From a virus, in IMG/VR virus record IMGVR_UViG_3300023313_000001, positions 124,001 through 188,000 of that record: 64,000 bases of DNA. The stretch is one strand, 5' to 3'. Under the pieces are notes generated by a model. It ran no database searches and had not been told where the DNA came from. It saw nothing but the letters and a program-made list of their open reading frames with translations. The position numbers were made by a program, and so were the translations under genes. Below are positions 1-10,978 of this stretch, in pieces. How positions within the stretch are numbered: position 1 is the stretch's first letter; the number at the start of each line of letters is the position of its first letter.

Positions 1-3000
1 GCCCAAAAGAAATAGGTAATGTCAGTATCAATACCATTTGTAGATATACGATTCTGTTGAGCATATCTGTAATCATATTTATATTGCACGTTTATAGTGA
101 GATCATCTTTGACTAACGGATCAAAAGCTAACTCATCTGTGGTAGGGATGTGTGACGGCAATATAATTGTTATAGTGTCAGCTTCCACAAAATCTATTGG
201 AATTATTATAGATCCAACGTTGACCACAGTGTAACTATGGAATAAGCCATTTCGGTAGATAGTGACAGTTTGACCATTTGAAATAGTTGGGGGCATTGTA
301 ATAGTCGTACCAGTAGATGTAGCAATATCTACTGTTAATATTACATCTTCAACTTCAGTCCATGGAGTATCAAACAATCCACTACCTCCTACACTCTGAT
401 CGCGTAATCTGGTGTACAGAGTACGTTTTGGAATGCCAGATATAGTTTTTCCACCTTGTTGTTGAGCTATAGTGTAAGTTTCATATGCAGATGGATGTAC
501 TGGTGATTCCACCCATTCGTACAAATTGATAGTACTCCAATCAGCTAACTTGCCCCAGGTGTTTATTCGGTGATCCACCTCTGGAATAATAGACTGGTCG
601 TAATAGTGGGTGTACCCTAATTTAGATGTATCCCACCAAACTTTCCCAACGTATGGTTGAAGCCATGCAGCGTTTCTGTCTACTTTAAACATGGTGAGGT
701 TATCCGTATAAAATGCTGGGTCATCCCCTTGATGAGTTACTATGGACTCAGCCGTGTGGTAATGATGACCTCGTGCAGGATCCCATACTGGAATATTTTT
801 CACATTGGTGTCAGATTTATAATCTATTAACTTGACTGGATTCAGCTTTGTTTTCGCTGGATTTAAACAATATGCAGTGTACGCTATCGACCCAGATATA
901 GGATTATCACTGAAGTGTATTATAGTTGAATTAACTCGTCTGTAATGAATTCCTTCTCGTAGAGTAGCGTTGCGAATACTAACATTAACAATATCCCCTA
1001 CCTGGGTATTGTTTAGAGTTATAGATAATCCGTCTAGTGACTCTTCGAAGTCGGTAGACGGTGTTCCGTTTACGTTAACTAACACACTATTTGCCCGTGT
1101 GATGATTGGTAGATTAAAGAATACAGTAAATGAACTAGATCCATTTGAAATATACTGAAGGGTATGGTTAGGTTGACTTGCAACAATGGTTGTAGCATCA
1201 CAAATCGTTGGAAGCTTTATATATCCTCCTCCAACTTCAACGTCAGTGAAGCTTATTGTGTCTGTTACTTCTGCATCAAAGAACAAGTTTGGTTCGTTAG
1301 TAAATATTTCACTAAGTTGGCCTGGTTGATTATACCATCTAGTATCGTCGGTCAGTTCAATCCGAATAAAGTTTGGTGGTGTTGGATCATCTGTTCCAAA
1401 ATGTAACATTAACTTGTCAGTCTGGGTGTCTGTGGATTGGAGCTTGATTTCTGGATACACTTGCGGTCTCGAATCACCATACTCAGCTAATTTGTATGCC
1501 CAAAATTCATCTACATTTGCATCAATGAATTGTCTAGAATTTATGAAAGCTTTTACCGCATTGGTAGATCCTTTTTGCTGGATTGCTCCTCTATAGAACA
1601 ATAGCTGGGATTTAGACGTGATTCCCATATTATCAAGGTAGTCCTTATGCTCAAATCCGATCAGTTTGCGTGCAGCAGATATCGCAGCAGAATCTTCATT
1701 TGCTACGTTAGTGTCAAAAAACATTTGAAGCTCATTCACTGCAGCCTCCATATTCTGATACATGTTATCACCTAACAAATAGTGGCCTCCTATGTTTGGT
1801 CGAAATGTTTGAGCAGACTGGCGTCTGAAATTGACACTAAGTCTATTAATGGATGATCCTAAAAATTCGTCAAATAATAGATTCCCTTCCACCGTGCGGG
1901 TGGATAACAGTATCGCATGCTCATACCCGTCTACGAATACATGCATGCCACCAATGTGGAGATTGTCTCTAGTAGATGTGGAAACAATAACATCGTTTGG
2001 TATTGTGGAATCCATTATAACTCTGCTAGAGGTATCCCCACGAAACACCTTAACGTGGTGTGGACTTACTGGTCTACCATATTGATCGTAGATTCCTTGT
2101 TGGTTACGGATATCAATGAACGGCCCCGTATGTAAGTCTGCTATAACTCCTATAGTGTGGTCATAATTAACCAAATTACGAAACGGGTTAACTTCGTGGA
2201 ATGTGGCTGGAGTTGGTACGTCAACTCTATACCCACCAATACTGTGGGTGCCTTGCCCTGAAGTTAGTATTTGTATTGGTGTTCCACCCACAGTAGATGC
2301 CAGTTGCAACGTAGATCCAACTACATTAACAACATAGTATACCCCATCTGCAGTAAATGGAGCTGGGAGTGTTCCAGTTGTAGATAGTTGAACTTCTGAT
2401 CCTAAGCTTAATGCCAATGGTTTTGTTCCAGTGATCATAAAGTTATCATTAATAGTATCGGCAAAAACATAATTCCATAATCCTAGAAATTCTACAGGAA
2501 GTTGATCAGACGCCATGCCTACATATAGTTGATCGATAAGTCTTTCAGTCTCCAACTGCCAGTTAATTGTACGACCATATTCTGTATCGATTTCACTGTA
2601 TTGAATTGTGTTGAAGTTAAACCCATGATCCTCTAAATATGATGTGTACCCATCTATAAGATTAATTACTCCTTGGATTCCGGCATAATCAGATCCTAAC
2701 GATGACACTATACTATTTGGAATAAATTCCAACACGTTAGTTTTATCTATTTCATAATGGTTCCATATATCATTGGTGTTTGATCCATTTAACGCTTTGA
2801 ACGATCCTTTAATTGTGGATGAATTTACTGAATATAATTTGATGGATTCCGTAGATGGATTGGGTGTTGTTATGCGAAAATCCCAATCGTTACCTTGGTT
2901 CACTGGAATTCTAACACCATTGTGTCGAAGGTTTGTTCCTACAGCACTAATTACCACGTTAAGTGCGTCAATGTAGCTGTCTTGTAGTCCAGGGGTACGT

Positions 3001-6000
3001 TTAGTTAGTACTGTGATATCCGACTCGTCTAATATGGACGAGTCTGTGGATATACTAATTACATTAGTATCAATGAATGCCCCAGATTGATATGCTAGTC
3101 TAGGTGTCCAGCTTTTCCACAATGTCTTAAAATCAGATGTGTTGGAGTCTAATGAGTTGAATCGTAAGTGTTCAATGTACCATTGATTAATACCATTAAC
3201 TTGTACTGGCTGACCATTTACTATGTCTCCGTGGAAAATAGTATCTCGGTGAGATGGTATTTTATTGGTGTCTGTATCAACAATCAGACCATCAATAGTT
3301 AATAAATTATTTCCCATTGCATAAAAAACAAAACGCATTGGTTGAGTTATGTATGCAATCTCAGCTAAATTATATCGATACAATATCGATCTACGCCAAG
3401 CATCTTCGGTTGGTCCATTGTCTCCAAACAAATATGGATCGTCTGCTGTGCTAGCTAGTGGAGCGTTGATCAACATAATTCCAGATTGTGCTGCAATAGC
3501 ATCATCTGCAACGATGGACGAGTTGTAATATGGAGGAAATAGATCGTCTGGACCGTATCCACCTTCGACTGTGGTATTATCAGTTACATTTACAGATAAT
3601 GCATTATATGTAGTTGCTTCTCCAGCAACTCCAGTGCTAATTAATCCATTAGGTAATTGTTTTCCTACGGGAACAATACCACTGGCGATAGTATTCCACA
3701 TCAACAATGACCAACGTCGGGTGGTTCCAGCGTATGTCAGACTCCACCAGGATGGTTCCACAGTATACCCCTGCAATACCCATGGTTCGAGATGTGGAAT
3801 TCTTGTGTTGTAAACGCCTTCGTATATGTCATACCATCGTGATGGAGGATTACTAATCCATTCTGTAGGAGTGTTTCCTGCGGCAATGTCATAGTCTACA
3901 ATATCCACTGATTTATAATTCCACGTGAAGGCATTGGTTGGGTCATAGTCTGATGCTAATGGGTTTACTATATGATATCGTTTTGCAAATTTTACAAATT
4001 GTTTAGTTTCATTTATAGCGAATTCACTATCAGAAGTTACCTGAGCGATATCATAGTTTAGTCCGGAAGGTACATTAGAATACAATCTGTTTTCCACTTC
4101 CAATAGTACATTTGCGTGGATTGTAGATAAGTCAATTAACATCCAAGCAGCTTCCTGGTCGACTGATACAACATATGTTCCAGCTATTTGTTCAAATAGC
4201 TGGTTTGTTGTTGTATTGTACCAAAAAACCCCGTCTGATGGATTAGTTGGAGCAGAACTACCTACACTAATCACATTGTATTTAAATAGCTCATTAGTAT
4301 CTGAAGAATAGTACATCCATCCTTTGGTAGCAGTTAACGGACGGGATGCTCTTGTGCCAGATGATGTGTTGGGTTGTTTGAGTATGGCTCCAATCATCTG
4401 ACGTTCAATAGTGTTTTCAAATTGTGGATTGGAAACATGTCCATCGTGGTGCCGAAGCTCAATTAACCCAATGCTTGAATCCACAACTAGTTTCGGTTCG
4501 ACTGCGTTTGTCAATTTAACATATGGTAACGTAGGAACCCAGTTACGTATACCCTTCCCAGTTAGTTCGTTATATGTTGTGCTGTCTCCAAATACATTGT
4601 CTCTAGCTCCATTAATCTCAAATCTACTAATAATGTGGTCGTTGATTGTGGATTGTAAATTCACTACAGAGCTGTCTGAAGTACTAGTGACTAATGTGAC
4701 CACATCCTCTTCAAAATAATCTCGCAGTATGTTCAATTGGTTGTCATACCTAATCATAGCAAATTCTAGTAACGTAGCTATAGTGACATTATCTACAAAC
4801 GTTGATGATATTAATGTATCAAATCCGTCATTATATTCCTTGATAAATCCACCCAACCCGTAATTCGGATTTAGTAATAATCGCCACCTGGTCTGTTCAT
4901 CATCGTTGAACCCTGGAGGACTAACTTGAGCTGATATTACCGATTTGAAGTGCTGATATAAGTCAACGCTGGTTAGTACACGGCGATTATCATGTTCGAG
5001 ATTATGGAACATTTGATCAGGAACTTCCCAGTCACCTGTGGGGTCACCCTGGGGAACCGTGTTACGATTTTTGTCTACATATTGTGGAACGTACTCTTCA
5101 TTATTGTTGCCATGGCGCCATATAGTATGCAATGTTGGAGTAGCATCTGTAGATTCGTCAAATTCACTATACGCAAACATCCCGTTAGTTGAAGAGTCTA
5201 ATAGTAGCTGCTCATAACTGAATACTGTACCAGACGATACTATTCGTTTATTAACTACAGAGTTCACTGGATAGGATGATGATTCCAAGAACTTCCACAA
5301 CGGAGTTGCTAGGTAACTTGTAGTTCCATCTAGGTTGTACATATTGAACAGTGGATATTGATTTGTAGTAGTTTTTTGTTGCTCCACTAATCTATAATTC
5401 ACTAAAGACTGGTATGTTGGAACGTATCCATCCACCGTCGAAGTTCGCAATTGGACTGATGCACGTCGTGCATCGGATTGTGCTGCTGGTCCCACTTCCA
5501 CTACAATTGTACCATATCCTATTCCTTCATAGAACACTATTGCATTCCCAGATACAACTTCATGATAAGTACCGTATTGACGCACACCATTTACATATAC
5601 CCTCAGCTCATTTGTGCCAACACTATAGGTTAAAGTTGATAAATTATATGTTAATGTTGTAGGACCTGTAGCTTCAAACGTTTCAGTTTCTGAAAGATAT
5701 AGCGGGTTGCCAGGTACTAGTGTATTATTAAGAGGTTGGTCGTTTACTGGAACGGCAGGATTGTTCCCATTGTATACCCAATGGTGGAAGAATCCTTTCC
5801 AGTCGTCCCCTCGAGAAGTATATCGTATTCCATGAATTCTTGTGTGATTGAATAATGCATCGCTCGGTAATGGAGCATCTAAAGTTGCAGTAATAACATT
5901 TCCGGATTGGGATATATTAACGATGGTGTAATATTGGAATGTTAACGTATTAACAAACTCAATGCTAATAGCTGCACCTATAACGAGATCCACAGACGCT

Positions 6001-7355
6001 GAAGGATATACACTAACGTCCACATCGAATGTATTATTCACCAAATCCAGTGCAGTGGTTGGGAACGTTTGATCCTCCGCTGCGAAAATCTCTTGGTCTG
6101 TGGGAGCATAGTCTACCACATTAAAAATATTGTCGTTCCCTTGATATATCCAATTATGTTGAGTATATGACCATTCGTTTAATTCAATAAATGGGCGGTA
6201 TTCCAGAATGGGTTGTTCTGCTTGTTTGATTAAACTTAGATTAACACCAGAAGGTATATCTGATATATGAGTCCAATGGTTCGATTTGGACCAAGGATCC
6301 TTCTGTAGTTGGAAGTTATACGGGTTTGGTATAGTTACTGAAGCAGTACCATCGTTCATATCCCAATTGCCGGTTACTTGAGGATCAATCCCAGTTAAGT
6401 CATATAAACTCACTGCAATTAACCCATCAGGGGAGTTGGGGTTAAGTCCACCCCCCATGACAAATACCTCTGTTTGATTTAAGACAGCATCGTACGTGGC
6501 TATTGCTACTTGATACAATCCGTTGTTATTTGTAGATTGAACTGCCTGAAAGGTGAATAGTGGAGTGATGTTGAACAACGCTACATAATTACCACTCAGT
6601 ATAAACGAGGATGACGTCATCGAAGATATTAATATTCCATCTAATGGACTGTCCCAGTCACCTTGAAATGTCGGATCCCACTGAAGTGCATCCCAACCGT
6701 CTGTATTGGTTTGATTTAAGGGATCACTTAACTGAATGTACTCTTTTTCCTCCACAATCAACACCAGTCCAGGATAGATTAACTCAATTTGTTGAGCTAA
6801 AGCGTCTTTGGACAGTCCAACTGGTTCTGCCATATATTGTAATACAAGGTCAGATAATCCTACGTTGTCGACGTATGCCTGATCGATTACCGTGCACAAT
6901 TGGTGCAACCGGTTACATATTGTGATATATTGTGGGGTGGTTTCACTCAACCAGTAATAATCTCGGTAGTTTACTGATTTATCAATATCTATAGGTGGAA
7001 TGAAATTAAATTCCAGAGCGTTGGCCCATTCGTTTACACGATCTCCGTTGACACCAAGTCTAACAGACTCTCTGATGATATCTTTAAATGATGATAGGTG
7101 ATCTACTGTTGCAATTTTATTATAAATTAACGGTTGCAGTTGGAACGCCTGACGGTGAGGATCGATTTCAGGTATTTGAGTTCCAGACCCCCCACTACCC
7201 ACAACCCCTACAATGTTGTCAATTTCGGGTTTAGTGAGGTATTTGTTAAACACATTATCAGCAAGTGCACGATTCACATCTGTTTGATAAACAGATGGTA
7301 ACATATCGAATATGTCTGTGAAAGGTTTAGAAAAGTCTGAATCTCTATTTGCCAT
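1..7355 (-). CDS. Giant baseplate wedge/structural protein, gp7 position (C-terminus outside window)
   Basis: An open minus-strand frame starts at ATG 7355 (MANRDSDFSKPFTDIF) and runs without a stop to the left edge, at least 2,450 codons. It is the only sensible frame here; the plus strand holds just short open stretches. An AGGGA Shine-Dalgarno precedes the start and CATAAATA lies at 7383-7390. The gene follows gp6 in the baseplate operon, the place of T4 gene 7, the wedge initiator (about 1,030 aa in T4), so this would be a much larger version. The protein is rich in Asn, Thr, Tyr and Trp, with recurrent segments such as DPARGHHYH, VGKVWWDTS and WGKLADWS, a style I associate with giant structural proteins of marine T4-like phages. 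Calling it gp7 rests on position and size; it could be a fusion with other wedge or fibre-attachment modules. Confidence 0.8.
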   Translation of the reverse strand, partial: MANRDSDFSKPFTDIFDMLPSVYQTDVNRALADNVFNKYLTKPEIDNIVGVVGSGGSGTQIPEIDPHRQAFQLQPLIYNKIATVDHLSSFKDIIRESVRLGVNGDRVNEWANALEFNFIPPIDIDKSVNYRDYYWLSETTPQYITICNRLHQLCTVIDQAYVDNVGLSDLVLQYMAEPVGLSKDALAQQIELIYPGLVLIVEEKEYIQLSDPLNQTNTDGWDALQWDPTFQGDWDSPLDGILISSMTSSSFILSGNYVALFNITPLFTFQAVQSTNNNGLYQVAIATYDAVLNQTEVFVMGGGLNPNSPDGLIAVSLYDLTGIDPQVTGNWDMNDGTASVTIPNPYNFQLQKDPWSKSNHWTHISDIPSGVNLSLIKQAEQPILEYRPFIELNEWSYTQHNWIYQGNDNIFNVVDYAPTDQEIFAAEDQTFPTTALDLVNNTFDVDVSVYPSASVDLVIGAAISIEFVNTLTFQYYTIVNISQSGNVITATLDAPLPSDALFNHTRIHGIRYTSRGDDWKGFFHHWVYNGNNPAVPVNDQPLNNTLVPGNPLYLSETETFEATGPTTLTYNLSTLTYSVGTNELRVYVNGVRQYGTYHEVVSGNAIVFYEGIGYGTIVVEVGPAAQSDARRASVQLRTSTVDGYVPTYQSLVNYRLVEQQKTTTNQYPLFNMYNLDGTTSYLATPLWKFLESSSYPVNSVVNKRIVSSGTVFSYEQLLLDSSTNGMFAYSEFDESTDATPTLHTIWRHGNNNEEYVPQYVDKNRNTVPQGDPTGDWEVPDQMFHNLEHDNRRVLTSVDLYQHFKSVISAQVSPPGFNDDEQTRWRLLLNPNYGLGGFIKEYNDGFDTLISSTFVDNVTIATLLEFAMIRYDNQLNILRDYFEEDVVTLVTSTSDSSVVNLQSTINDHIISRFEINGARDNVFGDSTTYNELTGKGIRNWVPTLPYVKLTNAVEPKLVVDSSIGLIELRHHDGHVSNPQFENTIERQMIGAILKQPNTSSGTRASRPLTATKGWMYYSSDTNELFKYNVISVGSSAPTNPSDGVFWYNTTTNQLFEQIAGTYVVSVDQEAAWMLIDLSTIHANVLLEVENRLYSNVPSGLNYDIAQVTSDSEFAINETKQFVKFAKRYHIVNPLASDYDPTNAFTWNYKSVDIVDYDIAAGNTPTEWISNPPSRWYDIYEGVYNTRIPHLEPWVLQGYTVEPSWWSLTYAGTTRRWSLLMWNTIASGIVPVGKQLPNGLISTGVAGEATTYNALSVNVTDNTTVEGGYGPDDLFPPYYNSSIVADDAIAAQSGIMLINAPLASTADDPYLFGDNGPTEDAWRRSILYRYNLAEIAYITQPMRFVFYAMGNNLLTIDGLIVDTDTNKIPSHRDTIFHGDIVNGQPVQVNGINQWYIEHLRFNSLDSNTSDFKTLWKSWTPRLAYQSGAFIDTNVISISTDSSILDESDITVLTKRTPGLQDSYIDALNVVISAVGTNLRHNGVRIPVNQGNDWDFRITTPNPSTESIKLYSVNSSTIKGSFKALNGSNTNDIWNHYEIDKTNVLEFIPNSIVSSLGSDYAGIQGVINLIDGYTSYLEDHGFNFNTIQYSEIDTEYGRTINWQLETERLIDQLYVGMASDQLPVEFLGLWNYVFADTINDNFMITGTKPLALSLGSEVQLSTTGTLPAPFTADGVYYVVNVVGSTLQLASTVGGTPIQILTSGQGTHSIGGYRVDVPTPATFHEVNPFRNLVNYDHTIGVIADLHTGPFIDIRNQQGIYDQYGRPVSPHHVKVFRGDTSSRVIMDSTIPNDVIVSTSTRDNLHIGGMHVFVDGYEHAILLSTRTVEGNLLFDEFLGSSINRLSVNFRRQSAQTFRPNIGGHYLLGDNMYQNMEAAVNELQMFFDTNVANEDSAAISAARKLIGFEHKDYLDNMGITSKSQLLFYRGAIQQKGSTNAVKAFINSRQFIDANVDEFWAYKLAEYGDSRPQVYPEIKLQSTDTQTDKLMLHFGTDDPTPPNFIRIELTDDTRWYNQPGQLSEIFTNEPNLFFDAEVTDTISFTDVEVGGGYIKLPTICDATTIVASQPNHTLQYISNGSSSFTVFFNLPIITRANSVLVNVNGTPSTDFEESLDGLSITLNNTQVGDIVNVSIRNATLREGIHYRRVNSTIIHFSDNPISGSIAYTAYCLNPAKTKLNPVKLIDYKSDTNVKNIPVWDPARGHHYHTAESIVTHQGDDPAFYTDNLTMFKVDRNAAWLQPYVGKVWWDTSKLGYTHYYDQSIIPEVDHRINTWGKLADWSTINLYEWVESPVHPSAYETYTIAQQQGGKTISGIPKRTLYTRLRDQSVGGSGLFDTPWTEVEDVILTVDIATSTGTTITMPPTISNGQTVTIYRNGLFHSYTVVNVGSIIIPIDFVEADTITIILPSHIPTTDELAFDPLVKDDLTINVQYKYDYRYAQQNRISTNGIDTDITYFFW

Positions 7356-7382
7356 GAAGTTAGTCCCTATACGTATAAAGTA

Positions 7383-7390
7383 TATTTATG
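7383..7390 (-). promoter_or_regulatory. Late promoter octamer CATAAATA
   Basis: Minus-strand CATAAATA, one base from T4 late consensus TATAAATA, about 28 nt upstream of the giant baseplate gene. Confidence 0.7.
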
Positions 7391-7425
7391 AGAGGGAAAC
7401 TCTAAGAAATTACTGCAGAATTGCT

Positions 7426-7453
7426 AAGGTTGAGGGGTGCACCCCTCAACCTT
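7426..7453. repeat. 28-bp perfect palindrome directly after the gp6 stop codon
   Basis: The half-site AAGGTTGAGGGGTG is followed at once by its exact reverse complement. On the minus strand it begins at the base after the gp6 TGA. As RNA it would form a 12-bp stem with a TGCA loop, but no U-run follows, so it is not a standard intrinsic terminator. It may stabilise the gp6 mRNA 3' end, attenuate read-through, or bind a dimeric protein. Confidence 0.75.
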
Positions 7454-10400
7454 TCATGCTTGTCTAATATTGATCGCGTTGAGAGCGTCGACAATCTCTA
7501 TATCACTAACAGAGATGTCCACCTGCATTATCTCATCCTCTTTGGCAAAAACTTGGTATAAGTCTCCAAAATTATGTTGAGCATGTAATGGAACTAATAC
7601 AGTTGAGGATATTTCAGACGGCAGTTTGGATTGAATTTTAGTGTCTAATTCAGTGTAGAAAAAGGTTTCTCCAAACTCCCATTGAGACACCTCGAAGAAT
7701 TTTCTCACAATATTCACTATTCGAATTTTCAGCTGGTTATCTGTTAAAATTCTATTTTCTGACCTGACTACCTTAATTTTAGCTCGTAGTTCGGGATTAG
7801 ATTTCTCACCAATCAATATTTTAAATAACCCAGGATGCATTATCACTGTATCTGATATCATTTTATTATCTAATAATGACGAGTATGCACTTCGTAATTC
7901 AAATGGTGTAGGAGCTGCAGGTTCATCAGTAATCTCTCCAGATAGCCATCTAGCATACTCTGAGTAATAACTTCGCGTAATAACAAACATGTCGTTTATA
8001 TTAGTCGGAGATGGGTCTACCAGATTATATTGATCGGTGTGATGTAGCCATAGAAAGTTCAAATCTGTGCGACCATGTTCTCTACGGTATAGAGTTTGAG
8101 TGGGATCTCCGTACCATAGTGATAATATTTCTGGGGTGGTACTGACAATTTTAAATTTGTCTATAATAGTGTCTCTATTAAAATACACGTACTGACGTAT
8201 AGATATTGTAACTTCGGTGCTTGGCCCAACTCCACCATTTACTACAGTAATGCTATTAGCAATTCTACCCTTAACGATAATGAGTCCAGAGGATTGTCCA
8301 GTTGGTGCAACTATGGATGTTTTAATATTAGATAATGTTCCTGTAGGATCAGCTACGCTAATATCAGTTTCGATAAAGATATGTGTTTGGCCGGTGGCAA
8401 AAGTGATGTTGTTGACACGATACAGTCCTCTGTGACCGAGTTCTGGAGTTAAGATTGCTTCGACTAAATCTCCTACAGAGATTTCGCTCAGATAATTACC
8501 TGTCACTATAATTTCATTAGTAACATTGTTGAAACTTGCTATAGATATGCCATCTTCGTGCCACAACACATCTCCTTGATTTCCGACAACCACAATATCC
8601 CCAAGTCCAGTGATATACTCGCTAGGTAGTGGTATTACTTGGGTATTAGTGGAGAAGTCTACGGTTAGGACAACACTGATTGTAGTATCTAGTATTGTGG
8701 GCAACGTGATATCATCTGGAATAGTGTCATTATTCACATCTTGAGTTATAGTGATCACCTTATTTAGATCAGGAAGTCCTGCATCAGGAAGACCAGATTC
8801 AACACGACCTATATCTACGATGTTTAAGTGGATGTGATCAGTCAATAATTTAGATGGATCGTTGCTAGCATTAGCTTTCAATATAACAATCTCATCTCCA
8901 TTAGTGTTTAAACTATCAAACGTTAATACTGGTTTAACATTATTCTCATTGTAGAACCGTGTTGTATCACTCTCGGCAATCATATTGGTGCCACGGTAGG
9001 TTACTGTAAAACTAGTACCATCTGTTGCACGGTCTATTAGAAATAACCAAGGAGTAGTACTAGATGCATTTTGTACTGGAATCCACTCATATGGGTTAAT
9101 CCCAGTAGATGGGGTGTATGTTAATCCTACTGGCCACGGATATACAGTAAAATTGAATACATCTATTATAGCTTGTGATTCTACAGCAGTAAACTCACGT
9201 CTGTACTGAATAGTTGGGTAATCAATTAAGTGTTTTATATAGAAATCTACTGTTGATAATAGTGGCTCAACATAATTTTGTAGCAGCACATCACTAGTGA
9301 TGGTGCCAGGAGTTGATATTAGAGCTTCAGTATCTTTAAAATAGACAGCCAGATCATCGCCAAATAGTTTAACATCCTGATATGTGCTACTAGAGTCTGT
9401 AATATTTTCATAATTAGACTCACCAGCAAATGTACGATTTACCGTTCGTAGTTTTAAAATAGACGGATCTTGAAGCGGGAAGGTGTTGTAATCTCTCCCA
9501 TTAACCATGCGATCTTGAGTGTAGTATACTGAAGATGCTATTCGTCGTATTTGTTCAATATCTTCAGACGGAGAGTTATTTTGCAAGGAAGACACTAATG
9601 AAAAAGTGAAATTGAATGTTTGAGTACGATTATTACGATCTAAATACGTAAATGACCCAGGCTTATCCACAACACCATTTTTAGGTATATAGATTTCAGC
9701 ATCAACCGACGTTCTGTACCATATGTCAAATGTGCCAGATGGAATGTTTGAAAACTCTCCATCACCAAATACTAACCGAATGTTATCATTCTCTAAGGTT
9801 TCTATTTCATACTTCCCACGGATAGGATTAGTATTAAATATGATGTTTTGTGCGTTGGATAAATCTACTTCTATCCATTCCCCAGATCGTCCTTTAGCAC
9901 TAGACCCGTCATCTAATGTATCTCCTGTATCTGGATCAATATTATTAATCCAAACATCTGTTTCATTGATATTATCAATGTTGATATCAAATGTTTGATT
10001 TGGAATAACTCCATCAAACGATGTTGTAGTTTTTTGTAGGGTTCCTTGTTTGGTGTATAAAAAGAATCCTGTGGTAGATGATCCATCACCCAATCCATCT
10101 GAGCCATATAATATATTAAAAGCACCATTATTCTGTGGTCTAACTTCCTGAGGACCAAACTCTGTTAACGTGGATGATACTAATTCCATATTATAGTTAG
10201 TGTCAGAAATAGCTGTTTGGTATGATATAGTATTTTGTGCTATCGGTTGATTTATTAACGGATACAATTCGAACAAGATATCATTGACTTGTACTCGCTC
10301 ATTTGAGGATACAGTTCCAAAATCTTGCTCCAGTACTCTATTCATTATGAGAAAGAATTGATCCTTCCAATCAGAATTTGAAGTATCATTCCATTTGATA

Positions 10401-10807
10401 GTGCGATTACTTAGATTAACACCTTTAGAGTCAAAAATAGTCTCTGATGTAGTAATAGTGTCTAATCGTACTAGCCCTCTGGCTGGAACATTACGAGATG
10501 CTTTATATGATATAAATTTAGCTAAACGGAGCACTGATTGTTTACGTTCAGCAAAGTCCATGATGTTTTCATGAGCATTGATGTCATACCTATATGCAAG
10601 CAATTCACCTAGATATGCAAATAACTCAATAAGCGCAATAAATTCAGAACTCTCGATAAAATCATTGAAAGACTCAGGAAAATATACCTTAATATATTCA
10701 ATCATACTCTGTTTGATTGAGTAAAAATCAAATGCGTTGAAGTTTATATTTTGAAACGCCTCATACGTAACTTCAAATCCTTCTGCTTTAGATATCAATC
10801 TTGACAT
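7454..10807 (-). CDS. gp6: Baseplate wedge protein gp6
   Basis: An 1,117-residue protein whose N-terminus (YEAFQNINFNAFDFYSIKQ, then LAYRYDINAHENIMDFA and SYKASRNVPARG) is the hallmark of T4 gp6 and the wider baseplate J-like wedge family. gp6 dimers link neighbouring wedges into the inner baseplate ring. T4 gp6 is about 660 aa, so the middle (roughly residues 270-850, beta-rich, Asp/Thr/Ile-rich) is expanded. The C-terminus (around SPTNINDMFVITRSYYSEYARWL and the last 150 residues) has the conserved feel of the family's dimerisation domain. It lies between gp25 and the giant wedge gene, matching the gp25-gp6-gp7 wedge core. Confidence 0.92.
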   Translation of the reverse strand: MSRLISKAEGFEVTYEAFQNINFNAFDFYSIKQSMIEYIKVYFPESFNDFIESSEFIALIELFAYLGELLAYRYDINAHENIMDFAERKQSVLRLAKFISYKASRNVPARGLVRLDTITTSETIFDSKGVNLSNRTIKWNDTSNSDWKDQFFLIMNRVLEQDFGTVSSNERVQVNDILFELYPLINQPIAQNTISYQTAISDTNYNMELVSSTLTEFGPQEVRPQNNGAFNILYGSDGLGDGSSTTGFFLYTKQGTLQKTTTSFDGVIPNQTFDINIDNINETDVWINNIDPDTGDTLDDGSSAKGRSGEWIEVDLSNAQNIIFNTNPIRGKYEIETLENDNIRLVFGDGEFSNIPSGTFDIWYRTSVDAEIYIPKNGVVDKPGSFTYLDRNNRTQTFNFTFSLVSSLQNNSPSEDIEQIRRIASSVYYTQDRMVNGRDYNTFPLQDPSILKLRTVNRTFAGESNYENITDSSSTYQDVKLFGDDLAVYFKDTEALISTPGTITSDVLLQNYVEPLLSTVDFYIKHLIDYPTIQYRREFTAVESQAIIDVFNFTVYPWPVGLTYTPSTGINPYEWIPVQNASSTTPWLFLIDRATDGTSFTVTYRGTNMIAESDTTRFYNENNVKPVLTFDSLNTNGDEIVILKANASNDPSKLLTDHIHLNIVDIGRVESGLPDAGLPDLNKVITITQDVNNDTIPDDITLPTILDTTISVVLTVDFSTNTQVIPLPSEYITGLGDIVVVGNQGDVLWHEDGISIASFNNVTNEIIVTGNYLSEISVGDLVEAILTPELGHRGLYRVNNITFATGQTHIFIETDISVADPTGTLSNIKTSIVAPTGQSSGLIIVKGRIANSITVVNGGVGPSTEVTISIRQYVYFNRDTIIDKFKIVSTTPEILSLWYGDPTQTLYRREHGRTDLNFLWLHHTDQYNLVDPSPTNINDMFVITRSYYSEYARWLSGEITDEPAAPTPFELRSAYSSLLDNKMISDTVIMHPGLFKILIGEKSNPELRAKIKVVRSENRILTDNQLKIRIVNIVRKFFEVSQWEFGETFFYTELDTKIQSKLPSEISSTVLVPLHAQHNFGDLYQVFAKEDEIMQVDISVSDIEIVDALNAINIRQA

Positions 10808-10919
10808 GTTGTGTTGTCCTCGTAATACATTGTAAGTTTATTTGACCCTTAATCCCACAGGTGCACAATACACATGTATTATTGAATCATGGTTTAAGTA
10901 TTCAATCTGTCGATTGATA

Positions 10920-10927
10920 TATTTATG
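10920..10927 (-). promoter_or_regulatory. Late promoter-like CATAAATA upstream of gp6
   Basis: Minus-strand CATAAATA in the 171-bp gap between gp25 and gp6, about 113 nt before the gp6 start. The long leader makes it less certain than the others. Confidence 0.45.
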
Positions 10928-10978
10928 TCCAGTGTGGATCTTATGTATTCACCCATTTCACCGGAACATAGTGTGGTG

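Noticed and set aside
970-6925. Several plus-strand open frames of 60-104 codons
   Set aside because: All lie opposite the giant minus-strand baseplate gene, have low-complexity shadow composition and no ribosome sites.
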